A stretch of 64,000 nt of DNA from Blakeslea trispora (Eukaryota; Mucoromycota; Mucoromycetes; Mucorales; Choanephoraceae), in contig JAIWNE010000001.1 of the NCBI GenBank assembly GCA_025331445.1, forward strand, positions 558,001 to 622,000, read 5' to 3'. Positions 47,180 to 60,017 of the stretch are shown here, one piece after another. A program made the translations under genes and the position numbers. Positions within the stretch are counted from its first letter, which is position 1; the number at the start of each line of letters is the position of its first letter. The notes under the pieces are model-generated. The model was not told the DNA's origin, searched no databases, and saw only the letters and a list, made by a program, of their open reading frames with translations.

Positions 47180-50100
47180 ATGGATTTTGCGTCTACACCC
47201 TTTCAAGACTTGCTTATTCAGAACGCCGGGCAAGACCAGTTACTCGGGTTCTTGAAGCAGCTAGATCAGCAATACAGAAATGCTACAGACGAAGCTTCAC
47301 GACTAAGCATATTGCAGATCATGTTGCCCATGTTAAAAGCACACATGTTGCGTTTGAACGACGCTGAAGCCGAAGACGCCTGTCTTGAAGAATTCTTAAA
47401 GCCATGGGTTATGTTGATTTTGGCTCAAGAAAATTCTGTCTCGGCTGAAAGTGTGCAACTCTTGACTAAATCAACAGCTTGGATGATAGCTCGATCTATG
47501 GTGTCGCAACACAGCAAATTTGGTCAACAAATGCTTTTGCTTTTCTTACAGCAACTCGTCTCGGCCTTGGAAATAGAACCTGACTTTGTAGACTTAAAAC
47601 CCTTAGAGTTGATTGAGTTGAGTTTGAAGCAAGACAAGTATGCTGATCTCTGGAGTCAAATAAGACAGCCATCAGATCAAAGCACTATCATTTTACACCT
47701 TGACTATTGCTTGGCTATCTTAAATCAGTTTGTGCGCGATTTAAACGAGCATGAAGAACTAAAGACAGTGGATCAACAGGGCAACGATTTGAGTGTATGG
47801 ATGCACACTATCTTTACAGTGGCTGTTGCTATGATACCTTGTACGGATGTCACCATGCGCAACAAATTGGGACACGATCTCTTACCCAACTTACTTTGCT
47901 GGCAACATAACCTATCCTGGGAACATCAGGTTCAATGGTGCAAGGTAATTCTTTCTATTTTATTTCCTTGAATGGAGCTGATGAAGTTTTTATTTTTTTA
48001 TTTTCATTAGATGGTATGGAATCGTACGCTTGAGATTTATGCTTTGCCAGCTACCAATTTATTGCGACTTGAGATTTATGGATTGATCGCTCGCTTTTTT
48101 GATTCTTATTTCGGTACAAGTCAGACCGGTCAAGTCCGCCATGACCTTCGCTTTGATGTCAATTTCTTTCGCATCTTACAAAGTGGACTTCAGTCTACCG
48201 ATTCCTTGGCACGCAAATATGCCACTTATATTTTGAAGCGAATCATCGATTTTACCGAAAAGAATCCTCATCTGTCAAATCAACCTTGGACTCCCTTCTT
48301 CAGTTGGGATCATACCAAGTCACAGCAGTATGTAGAGCATTGGGATGATTGGTTCTTGTTGTACGACATTATGCATGAAAGTGTCATTCATCTTGTTGAG
48401 CCTGTCTTACCTCGGTTTGAAACATTGATCCGTGCTGACCTTCAAGATGCCTCTTGGTGGATTCTGCTGTTTAGCCGTGGTTTTCAAAATGATGTGGCTT
48501 CTGTCAAAAAGGGTTTGCTTGAATTCATCTTTACAAAACAACACCCTGACGTTCTTCGGAAGATGGGTGTTCAGCATATGTTTATTTTCGGTGCTCTCTT
48601 CAAGACGTTGGATGTCGCCTCTCTTTTCCAAGTCCCTACGCAGGGCACTTTTGTAAGTCCATTTGGTGAGCATTTCAAGAGCTTTTTGGTCAATGTCATC
48701 GAGTCATTTGATCAAGAGCAAGATAAGGTCAGCTTCCTCTGCCAGTTGATGCACCATCTCTCTCATGTTGTTAGTAGTTATGTTCCTATTCTGTATTCCA
48801 TGGAAGCTTTGACTGAAATCACTGAAGTACGTGCCTGGGGTCCTGACGAGCTCAAATCGCTTCGTGTCTTAGTAGACCGTCATCGCAATTTTAATATTCC
48901 AGCCACAAAACAGTTTTTGAGAAAGTTGGGTATCCTTGCCATCATTCGTTTGGCCAATACATCCATTCTTTCCTTTTCTGATGTAGCCAAGACAATTTCA
49001 TCCTTAGTCAATGAATATCCTGTGAAGCCAGATGCAAAGGAATTCAAGTTGATTCACTATTGGCTAGAGAACAGAGTGTCCAAAGATATGTCATTAGACA
49101 GCATTCTCTATGGTTTGAGAGATCGCATAAAGACATATGTACTTGATCTCAATTCAGAAGATATTCCTGAAGCCGTTTTACGTGCACAAGCCAATGTATT
49201 AGCACGCTTGTCTGTCTTTGTTGCTTCCAACAACCAAGGCCAATTAGTTGACAGCCATCTGACTGAGTTATTTGGTTTGCTATCACAGCAATTAAGCAAC
49301 AACACCATAGATGATACTATGTTTTCTCGCCTGTTGACTTTCTTAAACGCTCTTTGGGAGAACTTTGAAGTGACTTTTGAATCCAAAGCTACAATAGCTC
49401 AATTGATTGGACTTGATCATTCACATCTGAGTACTCTTCTCAATCGCATGGACAAGTACTATTTAAATGTTGGTGAAGATAATGTTGTTGGTAAAGAGAG
49501 AAAGAGAGGCAGATAAAGATGTAGTAATTAATGTTATTGAATAGATGAGGATTTAGTTCACCTTTACCTTTCATTGACAAAGAGAATCTTGCTTGGTAAA
49601 ACAACACTAGAGCAAGAGCAGCGAAAACAGTTGATTCAACAACACTACAGCAAATGTATCGAATTTATGCAATATCGTAATCATTGTAAGTATAGTATGC
49701 TGTGTATCGTTGGATTTCTGTTGTCTTAATGCATCTTAATGTATAGCTGGAGATGCTAATCACGAAATGTCAAAACCTGCCTACTTGACTGTGCTTAATA
49801 TTCTATACATTGCTGCAAGACAATTCGAGTGTTTTGAACTGGATTGTGATGATACACTTGTCTCATTAGTCTATAAATTCCAGATGAAGCGAACTCAAGA
49901 AGCTTTACGCGAAAGGTAAAATAAGTATAGGGGAAAACCATAAATCAAAAGAAATTTCTAAAGCTTTTGTATGATTAGAACTTGGGGTGATTCTCTCTCT
50001 ACTTTTATCCGTTGTAAATGGGAATGTATTGAGAGCATTGTTCGATATGCTTCAGAGGTATATCTATATAAGAAAAAAGGAGATGGAGAAAATGGCTTGT

Positions 50101-52388
50101 GATTTTCTGTTGTCTGTATGAATTAAACTTGCTTTATAGGTTCAATCAAGACAATTAGACAAGCCCTTATTTGATCCCGTAGCACTCTACGATGAAGCCA
50201 TCGATCAACTCGAAAGTGGTTCTGAACTTTGTGGGGAAGCTATCATTCGTAGTTTTGGTCCTCTTTTAGCTCTTCCTTGGGAAAAGACACCTGAGATGGT
50301 CATGAGCTGCATCGATTATGCTACTGCCTTGATGAAAGAAAATGCATCTCAATCAAAGACATATCCTCTCTTGATGCGTGCATTTATCGACGTCTTGTTC
50401 CAACCTCAGCTCTTATCTGTTCCTGAACTGAATGAAGGGGATGAAAGTCCTATTAAGAAAGCTCTCCATATGGTGCTCCAGATAGGTGAATTGAAACCAT
50501 CTATTGTGGCACAAGCAGCCAAGTTATTGCATGGTTATTGGTCTCAATTCACTCCTGAAACAGATCAATCCATGCTTCAATATGCCTCAGAAATTGCTCG
50601 ACTAGCTGTTTTTGGACCTCTCAGAGATAGAGATGATCAAAAACTGGAAGCTGCTTTCGCTACCAAATTGGCTTCAGCAGCAGCCATTCAAGAAGCAGAA
50701 GGGTAAGTGGGGGAGGGGAGAAGAAAAAGATAAGCCAACATATTGCTTAGCTCGTTTTTGTAAATAGAACTGCACAGTCCGTATTCAGTCAAAACGATTA
50801 CCTTGTTCGTGTTTATGTCAATGATCTCCTGCTTCGACTTGATTTGAGTAACAAGACACACGTAGTATTTGCTAACGAATTGATGGATCATCTGTTCCGC
50901 ATTGTCAATGAGGATATTCTCTATGAATTCATGTACATGTCTACTATTGAACATCGTCTCAAGTTACGTGTTTGTTGTTCCATTATGCTAATCATTGACT
51001 TTGCTACTGAAGACCGCTTGGAGCATTACTTTGAGCAGTACTTTGAATTGATGCGCAAGGAAACAGTAACATCTGTGCGTTGCTATGTTGAATGGGCTCT
51101 TGTTCGCTTGCTAGCACGATATCCCAACCACTTGCCTACGTTCTACCAACGATTGACCGATTCAAGCCATAAACCAAACTTTGTCATCTCCTTGCTAACT
51201 GTCACTTTTACCCTGTGTGATGTCTTACCCGATGATCATGCCAAACCTTACTTTCAAGACATTTTCAAGCAATTAATGCCATGGCTTATTACAAACCATT
51301 TCACCATTCGTTTATTCAGTTATTGTGCATGGCAACGTAACTACAAAGCTTGTCTTCGTCGCGGGTTTGGTGAAGGTATTGAAGACGATAAGTACATTCA
51401 GAGCATGAATGCCTTTATGGACTCCTATGTAGACTGTATCAAGTATTGGGATAAGCTTCAACAATTGTTCTATATGACCAAGTTTGATCCTGTAGCTGAT
51501 TACAATGTCGAATTCATATTTCGACAAATGTTGGCTGAATTTGATGTGATTGAGAATGAACGTATTGGATCTGTAAGTCATCTCATCTTTCTCATCTCAC
51601 TCTGCCAAGCATACAACAACTCATTCGCGTTTATCTTGTAGAAATCATTTATCCGTATCAACCCTAGTCCAGTAGAGCGCTGTCCCTTTGATAACCCTGC
51701 CCGTCATTCAGTTTATACATCAGCCGATCCCTCTGAATTGATTGCCATTCAGGATGAAACTGAACAACAACAGGTAAACACAGAAAGCAGTATAACAGAG
51801 GATGTGTTCCAAAAGAAGATCATGCCATGGGAAATGATGTTAGAGACGGATATGGATTTGACAAAACATCTAGTCCAACAGAAGCGTAAACGCAATGATT
51901 TGATTGTTGTGGCTAGTTTGATTGATCGATTGCCCAACTTGGCTGGTCTTTGTCGAACCTGTGAAATCTTCAATGCATCTACTTTGATTGTGCCTTCTCT
52001 CAAGATCAAAGAAGACATTGGCTTTACTACCGTGAGTGTAGCTTCAGAAAAATGGATGCCTATGGCGGAAGTCACTGAGGCCGATCTTCCAGCCTTTTTA
52101 CAACAAAAGAAAGATGAGGGTTATACCTTATGTGGTCTTGAGCAGACAACGACTAGTGCTACTTTAGGTACCTATCAGTTCCCTGAAAAATGCGTTTTGC
52201 TTTTAGGTAAAGAAAGACAAGGTGTACCTGCCGCTTTGTTACAAATGCTAGATGTCACAATTGAAATTCCTCAGTATGGTATTACGCGTTCATTGAACGT
52301 ACATGTGAGTGGTGCTATTTGTATTTATGAATACACAAAGCAAATGCAGTGGCGTCAACAAGCCTCTATTACTGCACCCCTTTCATAG
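47180..52388 (+). CDS. TRM3: tRNA (guanosine-18-2'-O)-methyltransferase, Trm3/TARBP1 type, giant SpoU protein
   Basis: Trm3 methylates the ribose of G18 in the tRNA D-loop. About eight exons give close to 1,550 residues, in line with the very large eukaryotic family. The long N-terminal part is alpha-helical, HEAT-like (FLKQLDQQYRNATDEASRLS; LLRLEIYGLIARFFDSYFGT; ECIESIVRYASE). The C-terminal SPOUT domain has LIVVASLIDRLPNLAGLCRT (motif 1, NLAGLCRTCE), VLLLGKERQGVPAALLQMLD (motif 2, G-x-E) and IEIPQYGITRSLNVHVSGAI (motif 3, SLNVHVS), which form the SAM-binding knot. The middle exons at 49540-50140 were added by hand and keep frame. The start is the ATG at 47180. The stop is 36 bp from that of TMEM223. 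Confidence 0.92.
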
Positions 52389-52424
52389 ACATTTGTATAC
52401 ATATAGATTTTGCAATTTTTATTT

Positions 52425-53422
52425 TCATTTTTGACCAAACCATAGACCATCAAACAATTTGCTATCCATAAAAGATCCTTTTCTATCCAACATATAAGCC
52501 ATTCTTTCGCCTCGTGCATTCAAGAAAATGTGCGAAGAACTAGCTTTGGTGCCAATAGCATCTGTGCCGTTCTTGCCAACACCTGTAAATACTTTCTGTC
52601 TACAGTAAAGCTGTTCGATAGGATATTCCTTGAACTTTTGTGATTCAATCCAACGGGCATGTGTCACTAACTTGACTCTTTGAGCTCCTTTTAGCAAGAT
52701 CAACTGATCAATGTATCTGAATAATGACTTGTATTTAGAGACAAGATGACACAACATTATAATTGCTTCTTTTCTTTACTTACCTCCAAGGATAAAGACA
52801 CATAAAGGAAGCTATAGCAACACCTACTGTCACCAATCCACCTGCTACTGCTAACCGCTTACCTTGAGGAGCCAATACAGCAGGTGCGTCTTCCTCTTCA
52901 CTATTGTTTTTGAGAAAAAGAAATGGGTTGAGTACAACAACTGTATCATTAACTAGAGGCCTTGTCTATTTACCTTTCTTTTACAGCATAAGATACATAA
53001 GCTAAATGAGCCAAATTACCCCTTTAAAAAAAAATAAACTGAACAACTGCATTTTTTTTTCTCTTGTTAGCTCTATACTTACCAGAACATAAGTTGAACA
53101 CCAGCAGAAACATACATCCAAAAAAAGGTTCGCTTGACACCTTTAGGTGCTTCATAGAATACAACATCCTTGCGTTCGAGTGCTTGCTTTAAGTGTTTGC
53201 TTGTAAACTGGATCGATTTTTTGTCTAAAGCAGATCGTACAGGGATCGATCGAGTATTGTAGAATGAGACTATTGTAGCAAGCTGTCAGTAAACCAAAAG
53301 AGAAGAAAGCGATCCTCAATAACCGTCTTTTCTCTCTCTCCCTCCCTTTTTCTCTACCTACCCTGTGTGTGCTTTATTGAACGAGCAAAGTGGGTTTTTA
53401 TGGAGTGTAATAAAATAGACAT
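52425..53422 (-). CDS. TMEM223-like mitochondrial membrane protein
   Basis: Human TMEM223 is an inner-mitochondrial-membrane protein linked to complex IV (COX1) biogenesis. Five exons join to about 270 residues. The N-terminus MSILLHSIKTHFARSIKHTQ is basic and acid-free, as in a presequence. RKDVVFYEAPKGVKRTFFW leads into the first helix (MYVSAGVQLMFW), and VAGGLVTVGVAIASFMCLYP is the second. The matrix tail holds the signature ERMAYMLDRKGSFMDSKLFD, equivalent to the human FLLDKTGxFxNxKLFD block. The assignment rests on the tail and the two-helix layout. The start is the ATG at 53420-53422. Confidence 0.75.
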
Positions 53423-54585
53423 TTCTAAAAAAAAGTAGTCTTTTAGGCAGGCCTTTTTTTTTTCTTTACTGTCAAAAAAAATTCCGCTCAGTTACTTCAT
53501 TTTTAAAGGAAACTACTACGGGCGTACCGTTTTTTCGTATTCATCCTCAAAAGTGAAGGTTGGAGCGAAGAGGAATACACTCGCCATGACTTTGAGCCTT
53601 AACCATTGAATTATTTATTCTGCAAAAGTCACTCCCGAAAATTGACAAGGCTGGATAAGACATTCTTACTCATTTTTTGACAGATGTTTAAATCATGAGC
53701 GTATGCTCCAAATAACCACTTAGCACAACATATCTTTTTCAAGAGGCGCAAAATACTTTTGCCGATGCGCAAATTGTTTTTATTGGTGCGCAAGTTAAAA
53801 ATTTGGAAGTGCAAAAAAAAAAAGAAAAGCCTGTATCCTCCCCAATACAAATTAATCGAGCCCTTTCAAGTAGAATTTAAGTTGGGACAAGTTGGCATAG
53901 AGAGGCTACGCATACTCGAAGGAATAATTAAATAGAGATATATGACAGATGTCACATTTAGTAATATTTCTTATCACACACACACACTTTTTAATAAAAA
54001 AAAATCAACATATGGTAGGCAAAGTAGTATTTTTGAAAAGTTGCAGCCCTTTACAAATAAAACAAAAATAAAACCAATTTGAGTGAAATATTTGACACGT
54101 CTTAACCTTCTTTTTAATAATAGCCATCTTGTTATGAATTAATCTGTTCGAAATCATGTCTAGTCTGTTCGGTGTTGCTACTATTTTATATAGAAAGAAG
54201 GGGCGAGAGTTAATTTTTAAGCTACAGTGTGGGACCAATTCATTTATGGTAACGCAACAACTTGTTCTCGATTTGATTTGTTCAAGGGCACACGAGTACT
54301 AAATGTCAGGCTTTTTTTTTCTAACAGAGAGAAAATGGTAATAAAATGCATCCCAGACAATTGCTGTTGTCTTCTTATTTGCCTCTTGAAAAGGTATATA
54401 GAAGGTAAGGGAGTAAAAAAAAAAGGGGGGAAGGAAGGAGAAGGGGGGGGGGACAGTAGTCAACATAAGCATATATTATCTTGGTCATATGTTTTTTTTT
54501 CTTTTATTATTTTTAATCAGTTAACATATATAAAAAAAGAAGGTTGTTGTGTTTGAAAATCTACGTATTGCTTTGATGAGATGAT
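53423..54585. other. Intergenic region with G-rich tract
   Basis: No gene is supported. A strand-asymmetric G-rich stretch lies at about 54425-54452 (six Gs, AAGGAAGGAGAA, then ten Gs). An ACACACACAC run lies near 53977-53986. Confidence 0.5.
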
Positions 54586-55815
54586 CTACTTGGATTCTTC
54601 AGCATCTTCAGGCTTGTTTTCAGCCTTGTCAGATTCTATTGTTCAAAAAAAAAGAGAGAGAAAATGAGTAAACCAGTTCCTTCTGAATCTATGCATTTCT
54701 CTTTTTTAGATCTTTACCTTCCTGCAAATCAGAAGTCCACAAAGTCAAGTTGTCTCTCAACAATTGCATGATAAGAGTAGAGTCCTTGTAAGATTCTTCA
54801 GAGAGGGTATCGAGTTCGGCAATAGCATCATCAAAGGCTTGCTTGGCCAAGTGACAGGCACGGTCAGGAGAGTTGAGGATTTCGTAGTAGAAGACAGAGA
54901 AGTTCAAGGCAAGACCGAGACGGATGGGGTGAGTAGGAGCCAATTCGGTTTGAGCAACATCAGTGGCATTCTTGTAAGCATCGTGAGCTTCGGTAGCGGC
55001 GTTCTTGCGAGCATCACCAGTCAAGAATTCAGCAAGGTAACGGTGGTAATCACCCTTCATCTTGTAGTAGAAGACTTTAGATTCACCACCTTGAGCGTTG
55101 GGAATCAAGTCATCAGTCAAGACACTCAAGATATCTTGACAAACTTCTTGGAGTTCGGTTTCGATCTTTTGACGGTAAGCCTTGATCTTTTCAACTTGAG
55201 CAGTGTTGCTCTTGCTTTCTTCCTTCTGTTCAATGGAAGAAACAATTCTCCAAGAGGCACGACGAGCACCAATCACGTTCTTGTAAGCAACAGACAAAAG
55301 GTTGCGTTCTTCAACAGTCAACTCGATGCCCATCTAAACAAGAAAAAAACGAAGAAGGTCAATAACATCTTCTTAAAACGTCAATCACAAGTCATTTACC
55401 TTGGCAACTTCCTTGGTGAATTGAACCATTTCTATAGCAAACGAAAAACAGAGTGAGAAGTTGCTGTCTAGCAAACAATGACCCAGAAAGTTGACTTACC
55501 GTCGTAACGCTCGGCTTGTTCGGCAAGCTTAGCCATGTAGACATTGTTTTCGCGTTCCTATAAGTGAACAGATGAGTATGTTTGTGCCTTTGTCTCTCTT
55601 CATTGAACAAGATGAAAAAAAGAAGTAAAAAAAAAAGGAGATGAAGATGTAACATCTCCAAACACGGCTTTGCAAACAAGATGGTGCCTCCCCCCTCTTT
55701 TGTTATATTTAAACACGCTTTTTTTTCTTTTAAAAGGTGTGTCTAGTTCGAACTGTAGAAGGGGGGAAAGGAACAGAAGAAGAAGCAAGAAAAAAAAATT
55801 ACTTACAGTAGCCAT
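54586..55815 (-). CDS. BMH1: 14-3-3 protein
   Basis: 14-3-3 dimers bind phospho-Ser/Thr motifs and control signalling, nutrient response and polarity. Five exons give about 258 residues: a 9-nt coding exon (MAT) followed by a 248-bp intron, then [30 protein letters not shown] and the long exon [20 protein letters not shown] to [10 protein letters not shown]. The signature [20 protein letters not shown] and the phosphopeptide-pocket residues (K and R of that helix; [25 protein letters not shown] [11 protein letters not shown]) are intact. The tail [16 protein letters not shown] is short and acidic and sits in its own exon. Codon use indicates high expression. The yeast symbol is used by homology; paralog identity is unknown. 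Confidence 0.95.
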
Positions 55816-58492
55816 TGTGTATGTGTATAGAAAAAGAGATGAAGATTGTAAGAAGAAGAGGGAAAAAAAGGTTTATTTATTCCTTAAAAAAAATCTTTTT
55901 ATGGTCCTCTGAGAACAGAGATATCTGTATAAATATAAAAAGACGTCATATAGGTGGTTCCAACGCCAAAGGGCGGGTTTTCAAGTATCAGACTTTGCTT
56001 TTTATTATTTTTCAATTTGCGGTATCTTTTTGTCAAAATAATACTTTGTTTTTATATTAAATGCACGGAGCGGTGTACAAATCCCTCGAAAGATGACTGA
56101 GCTAGCAACCTGTAATTACTCAAGGAACGCTAGGTACAAACTCTCTGTTTTACCTTCCTTTCTTTCACAGCAAGCCATCAGGAACAAAGTAACAAGGAAA
56201 TGCCTGCTCTATGATCATGCTGCCTGTATGTATGGGCAGATTGTTTACAACCAAATTATTTTGGGAGGAAAGCCGTCCATCTCAATCATGTCAAATGCTA
56301 AAATAACTCTATAAAATCAAAAAAAATTGATCTGTCTAAACAAAGAACAAATTGGAATCTCCTTTACATACAAAAAGTGGTTCGTACTTTAAATATTGAA
56401 CATCAGTATGATGATCTATTCATCAAACTATATTAAGCCTTATTATTGTCTGTTACCAATGACTCTGTATATTGACTACATTGCTGCTACAAAAGAAAAT
56501 TATGAATTATGCCTGTGTTCTTTAGTTAAACCATTCCTTTCAATAAGCAATTGACTAAATAAGATCTTTTTTCAAAAAAGAAAAAAAGAGAGAGAGACCA
56601 ATACCTAGCAGACGCTTCAATACTAATGCTTATACCACCTATTCATTGTTGTCTGGAATTCCCAAATTAGAACCATTTGTGACAGTGGCCTGACTACAGT
56701 AATGCTGAATACATATTTGGCAAAACAATGACATATTTAGGTCCGGATGTCCGTAGAACAGGAGCCAAGAACACTTCTTGTTTGTATTCGCAAAGACACA
56801 ATCAATGTTTGCACTGCGTGTACAAACAATTTTGCCTCTTTCTCTCTTTCTCTTTAAAAGAACACTTCGTCGAAAGATGTGAGCACTAACAAGCATTTGC
56901 TTAACAGTATTCGCTCAACCTACTTTACTTGTGGACACGAAGTTATTGTATGATTTGCTGAAAGAAAAGTCTAGGAGGTAGAATAGGATGGTCTTGTTTA
57001 TCGTAACATTTTTGGCTGACTGGTATAAGCACTTGACTTACAAAGTCTTGTCTCACTTTAGTTTGCTATATAACAAATAACTCTATTTTCTTTGTTGCAG
57101 GTAGCAAACAGATAGGTTGGCTAAAACCGCTGTCAATAGAATTAGTAAAACCATCTGGCTTTTGTTTCTATGTATATTTAGATTATTACAATGAAATTGG
57201 ATTCTATACACGTGCTTTCACCTTCTTTTATATCCAGAGCAGTGTCATCCAGAGCTTCATTAAGGATATTTGAAAATTACTGATCGGGAATGATTGACCC
57301 TCTGTATTATTAGAGTAATTGTTAGCGTTAAAAAGACAGTGTTTAGCTAGTAGTTTGGTGACTGCCAAAACCTATAGTTGTTTCTTCATAAAGCTCCCCA
57401 TTATTCAAGCCTTTGATTATTAATTCTTTGTTCAAGCTACTTAAAATAGCTGGTATTCCTGTGTAATATTTATCCTGTCTAAACCTTCTGGAAATACATT
57501 GCCTATATATTGACGGAAAGGAGATGCTGGTTTGTCATCAATAGAGCGACTACTGTATATAAGATTATGAGAACTTGAGTATTTATCTTGACTGATGTTG
57601 TTTAGATAAATTGTCTTTAAAGTATCCTGTAAATGACATTCTTATTAACTCATAAGCTTACAATGTGTCGATACAAGTTAAAGGGCTTGTTTTTGCCTTT
57701 ATTTCTCAAAAGATCGTTTTCAAAATAACTTTGGTGCGAGGATTCCTTTTAATATTATTGTTATCGCTTCAGCTACAACTGGAGTTGAGACGAGGGCGAT
57801 ACAAAACTTGGAGATAAAAGCACATTAGAGCCCCTCTATACATTTCTGCCGCTGTAACAGAATAAGCGAGTGTAAAGATTTTATTTCAAGTCAGTGCTCA
57901 TTTATTGAGAGAATCTCATCAACAACTGTTAATTGCAACCTTACTGATTTGTTATTGTATCAATAGTATATGGAAAGAAGTTGCTCGAAAGAAAAACAAA
58001 TAAAGGTATTGAGAGAAAACCGAGAATGAAAGAAAATCTCCACAACTAAAGTTCTCGAGTCTCTCATTTGACACTTAAAAGTAACGGTTACCTCTTCATA
58101 CAACACATCAAGTTGGTAATAGCCCTCTAATTGCCCTTGAAAACTGAGTATACACAAAAGATTTAGGTTGAAACGTATTTCATGATTTGAAGCAATTTAC
58201 TATGAAAAGTTCTCTCATTCGTCTTGAGTGACCCTTAAGCTAAAAGAAAGCCCAACAACCCTTCACCTCCCTCGCTCTGGTACCGAATACATGCTTATTT
58301 TTCTTTAATTTGCAGTTATCGCTGGCTGTTTATAATACATTATATAATTTGTGTCTGGATGTCAACTACTAACAGTATGCATTTGTTTTTTTAAAAAACA
58401 CTTTGCTTTATTTCAAAATGATACCATGTAGAAAGTATATAAAGGTGCCATAGAAACCAAAGTCTCCCATAGCATTTGACAATACAGTACTT
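55816..58492. other. 2.7-kb gene-poor region
   Basis: No gene is supported. A 73-codon plus frame (56093-56314) and an 85-codon minus frame (56639-56896) have no domain, promoter or coding-like codon bias. The DNA is AT-rich and contains only short simple repeats. Promoter elements of the 14-3-3 gene should lie at its left end. Confidence 0.5.
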
Positions 58493-59061
58493 TTAACGGT
58501 AAGACTTTTGGTAACGGGCACGGGCACCAGGACCAGCGAACTTCTTGGGTTCACAACGACGAGGATCAGCAACAAGGAGAGTACGATCGTATTGAACAAG
58601 GATTTCCTTGATCTCCTTCTTGGCGGCTTCATCGACGAACTTTTGGTAGAAAGCGACAATGGCCTTAGCAAGAGCTTGACGGATGGCATAAACTTGAGAA
58701 GTGTGACCTAATCAAAACATGTCAACATCAACTTTTTCCTTTTTTTTCTCTTTTCTCTCTTTATAACATACCACCACCGTTAACTCTGATTCTGATATCA
58801 ACGTTAGCGAAACGTTCTTCACCCAAAAGGAGGATAACTTCGTAAACCTTGAACTTCAAGATCTCGGGTTCGAGGAGTTCGATGGGAGAACCGTTGATAC
58901 GGATGAGACCACGTCCACGCTTGCAGTGAGCAACAGCAGTGGCGGTTTTCTACATGAGCAAAAGAAAAAAAAGTTGTTGGTCAATGATATTCTGCTTTGG
59001 TGTTTGTATAGATGATCTTTGGATAGCTCACCTTACGGCCGAATGTCTGTACAGCTTCCAT
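58493..59061 (-). CDS. RPS16: 40S ribosomal protein S16 (uS9)
   Basis: uS9 sits in the head of the small subunit with its C-terminal Arg touching the P-site tRNA. Three exons give about 140 residues: [10 protein letters not shown], then [20 protein letters not shown] through [12 protein letters not shown], then [20 protein letters not shown] to the end. The universal tail [13 protein letters not shown] is present with its terminal Arg. The length is normal. Upstream, CTAAAG|GTATCC and CTATAG|TACCGAAA bound a likely 115-bp intron (59070-59184) in the 5' UTR, a common feature of ribosomal protein genes. Codon use indicates very high expression. Confidence 0.97.
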
Positions 59062-60017
59062 TTTCGGTACTATAGTTGAGAAGACAAATGCAAAAATAAC
59101 AGATGGTTAGTGATCCGATGTTGATAGGCAGAGAGCAGTCATTGCATAGGGTTGAATGGGTGGTAGTATTGGATGGATGGATACCTTTAGGTTGAGAGAA
59201 GGAGCAAAATGATGTGTCGTTGGTTTGCTTTTACGACTCCAGGCGCTTGCCCAAAAAAAAATACAGTGTGAATAGGAAATTCACTAGCTGCTGCTTAATT
59301 CAGGATCCGGCCCGAACTTCGGATTATTATTGTTGCTGAGTTTTAAAGAGTAAAGTTTCTGCTAAACCAGGCTGTCAGCATTGACTTTGCTTTGCGCAAT
59401 TAAAAGAATTTATGGCTTATAGCACCCGCTTCTCCAATTTCATTTGAATTGAAGTCAATTGAAGCTGTTCGCAGCATTCTTTTTGCTAGCTAGATGTCTA
59501 AAGACTTCCGTCTATGTCTCTTACTAGAGCCAAGGGCAAACCTCAACTGAATAAAAAAAGTCCTTAGTGACCTGGAAGTAAATGTCACATTCCTACCTAA
59601 AAAATGAAGCTTTAATACACAAATGATCGTAGTAGCCTTCAGAAAGGAAATTGATATATATTTCAAAGAAAAAACACAATGAGTAAAGAGCTCTACATAT
59701 GTAGTTTTAGTCCTTTGTCAATAACAACCCCCCGCCTGTAAAATTCTTTCGTGCTATAACAATGTGCCAAATTTGCTTAAAAAGATCCATCATTTTAATT
59801 TATCTCTTCATCAGTTAATTTTGTGTAAGCATAAAGTAGTTGAAATGAACACAACAACACTATTAATAGTTTCAATAGATGTGTTTGAGTAATCTATACT
59901 TCTCATTATAGTGCTATCAAATTTAAATGTAAAAAAATGCTAGTTTGTTTCAATATCTTTTGATTTCTTGAAACACTTACAAACTATAAGGAGCACAGCA
60001 ATGTTATTGTTGTTGTG
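59062..60017. other. RPS16 promoter/leader and spacer to the Fanzor relic
   Basis: The first 125 bp hold the predicted 5' UTR intron of RPS16 (59070-59184) and its leader. The rest is AT-rich with no recognisable gene. Confidence 0.5.
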
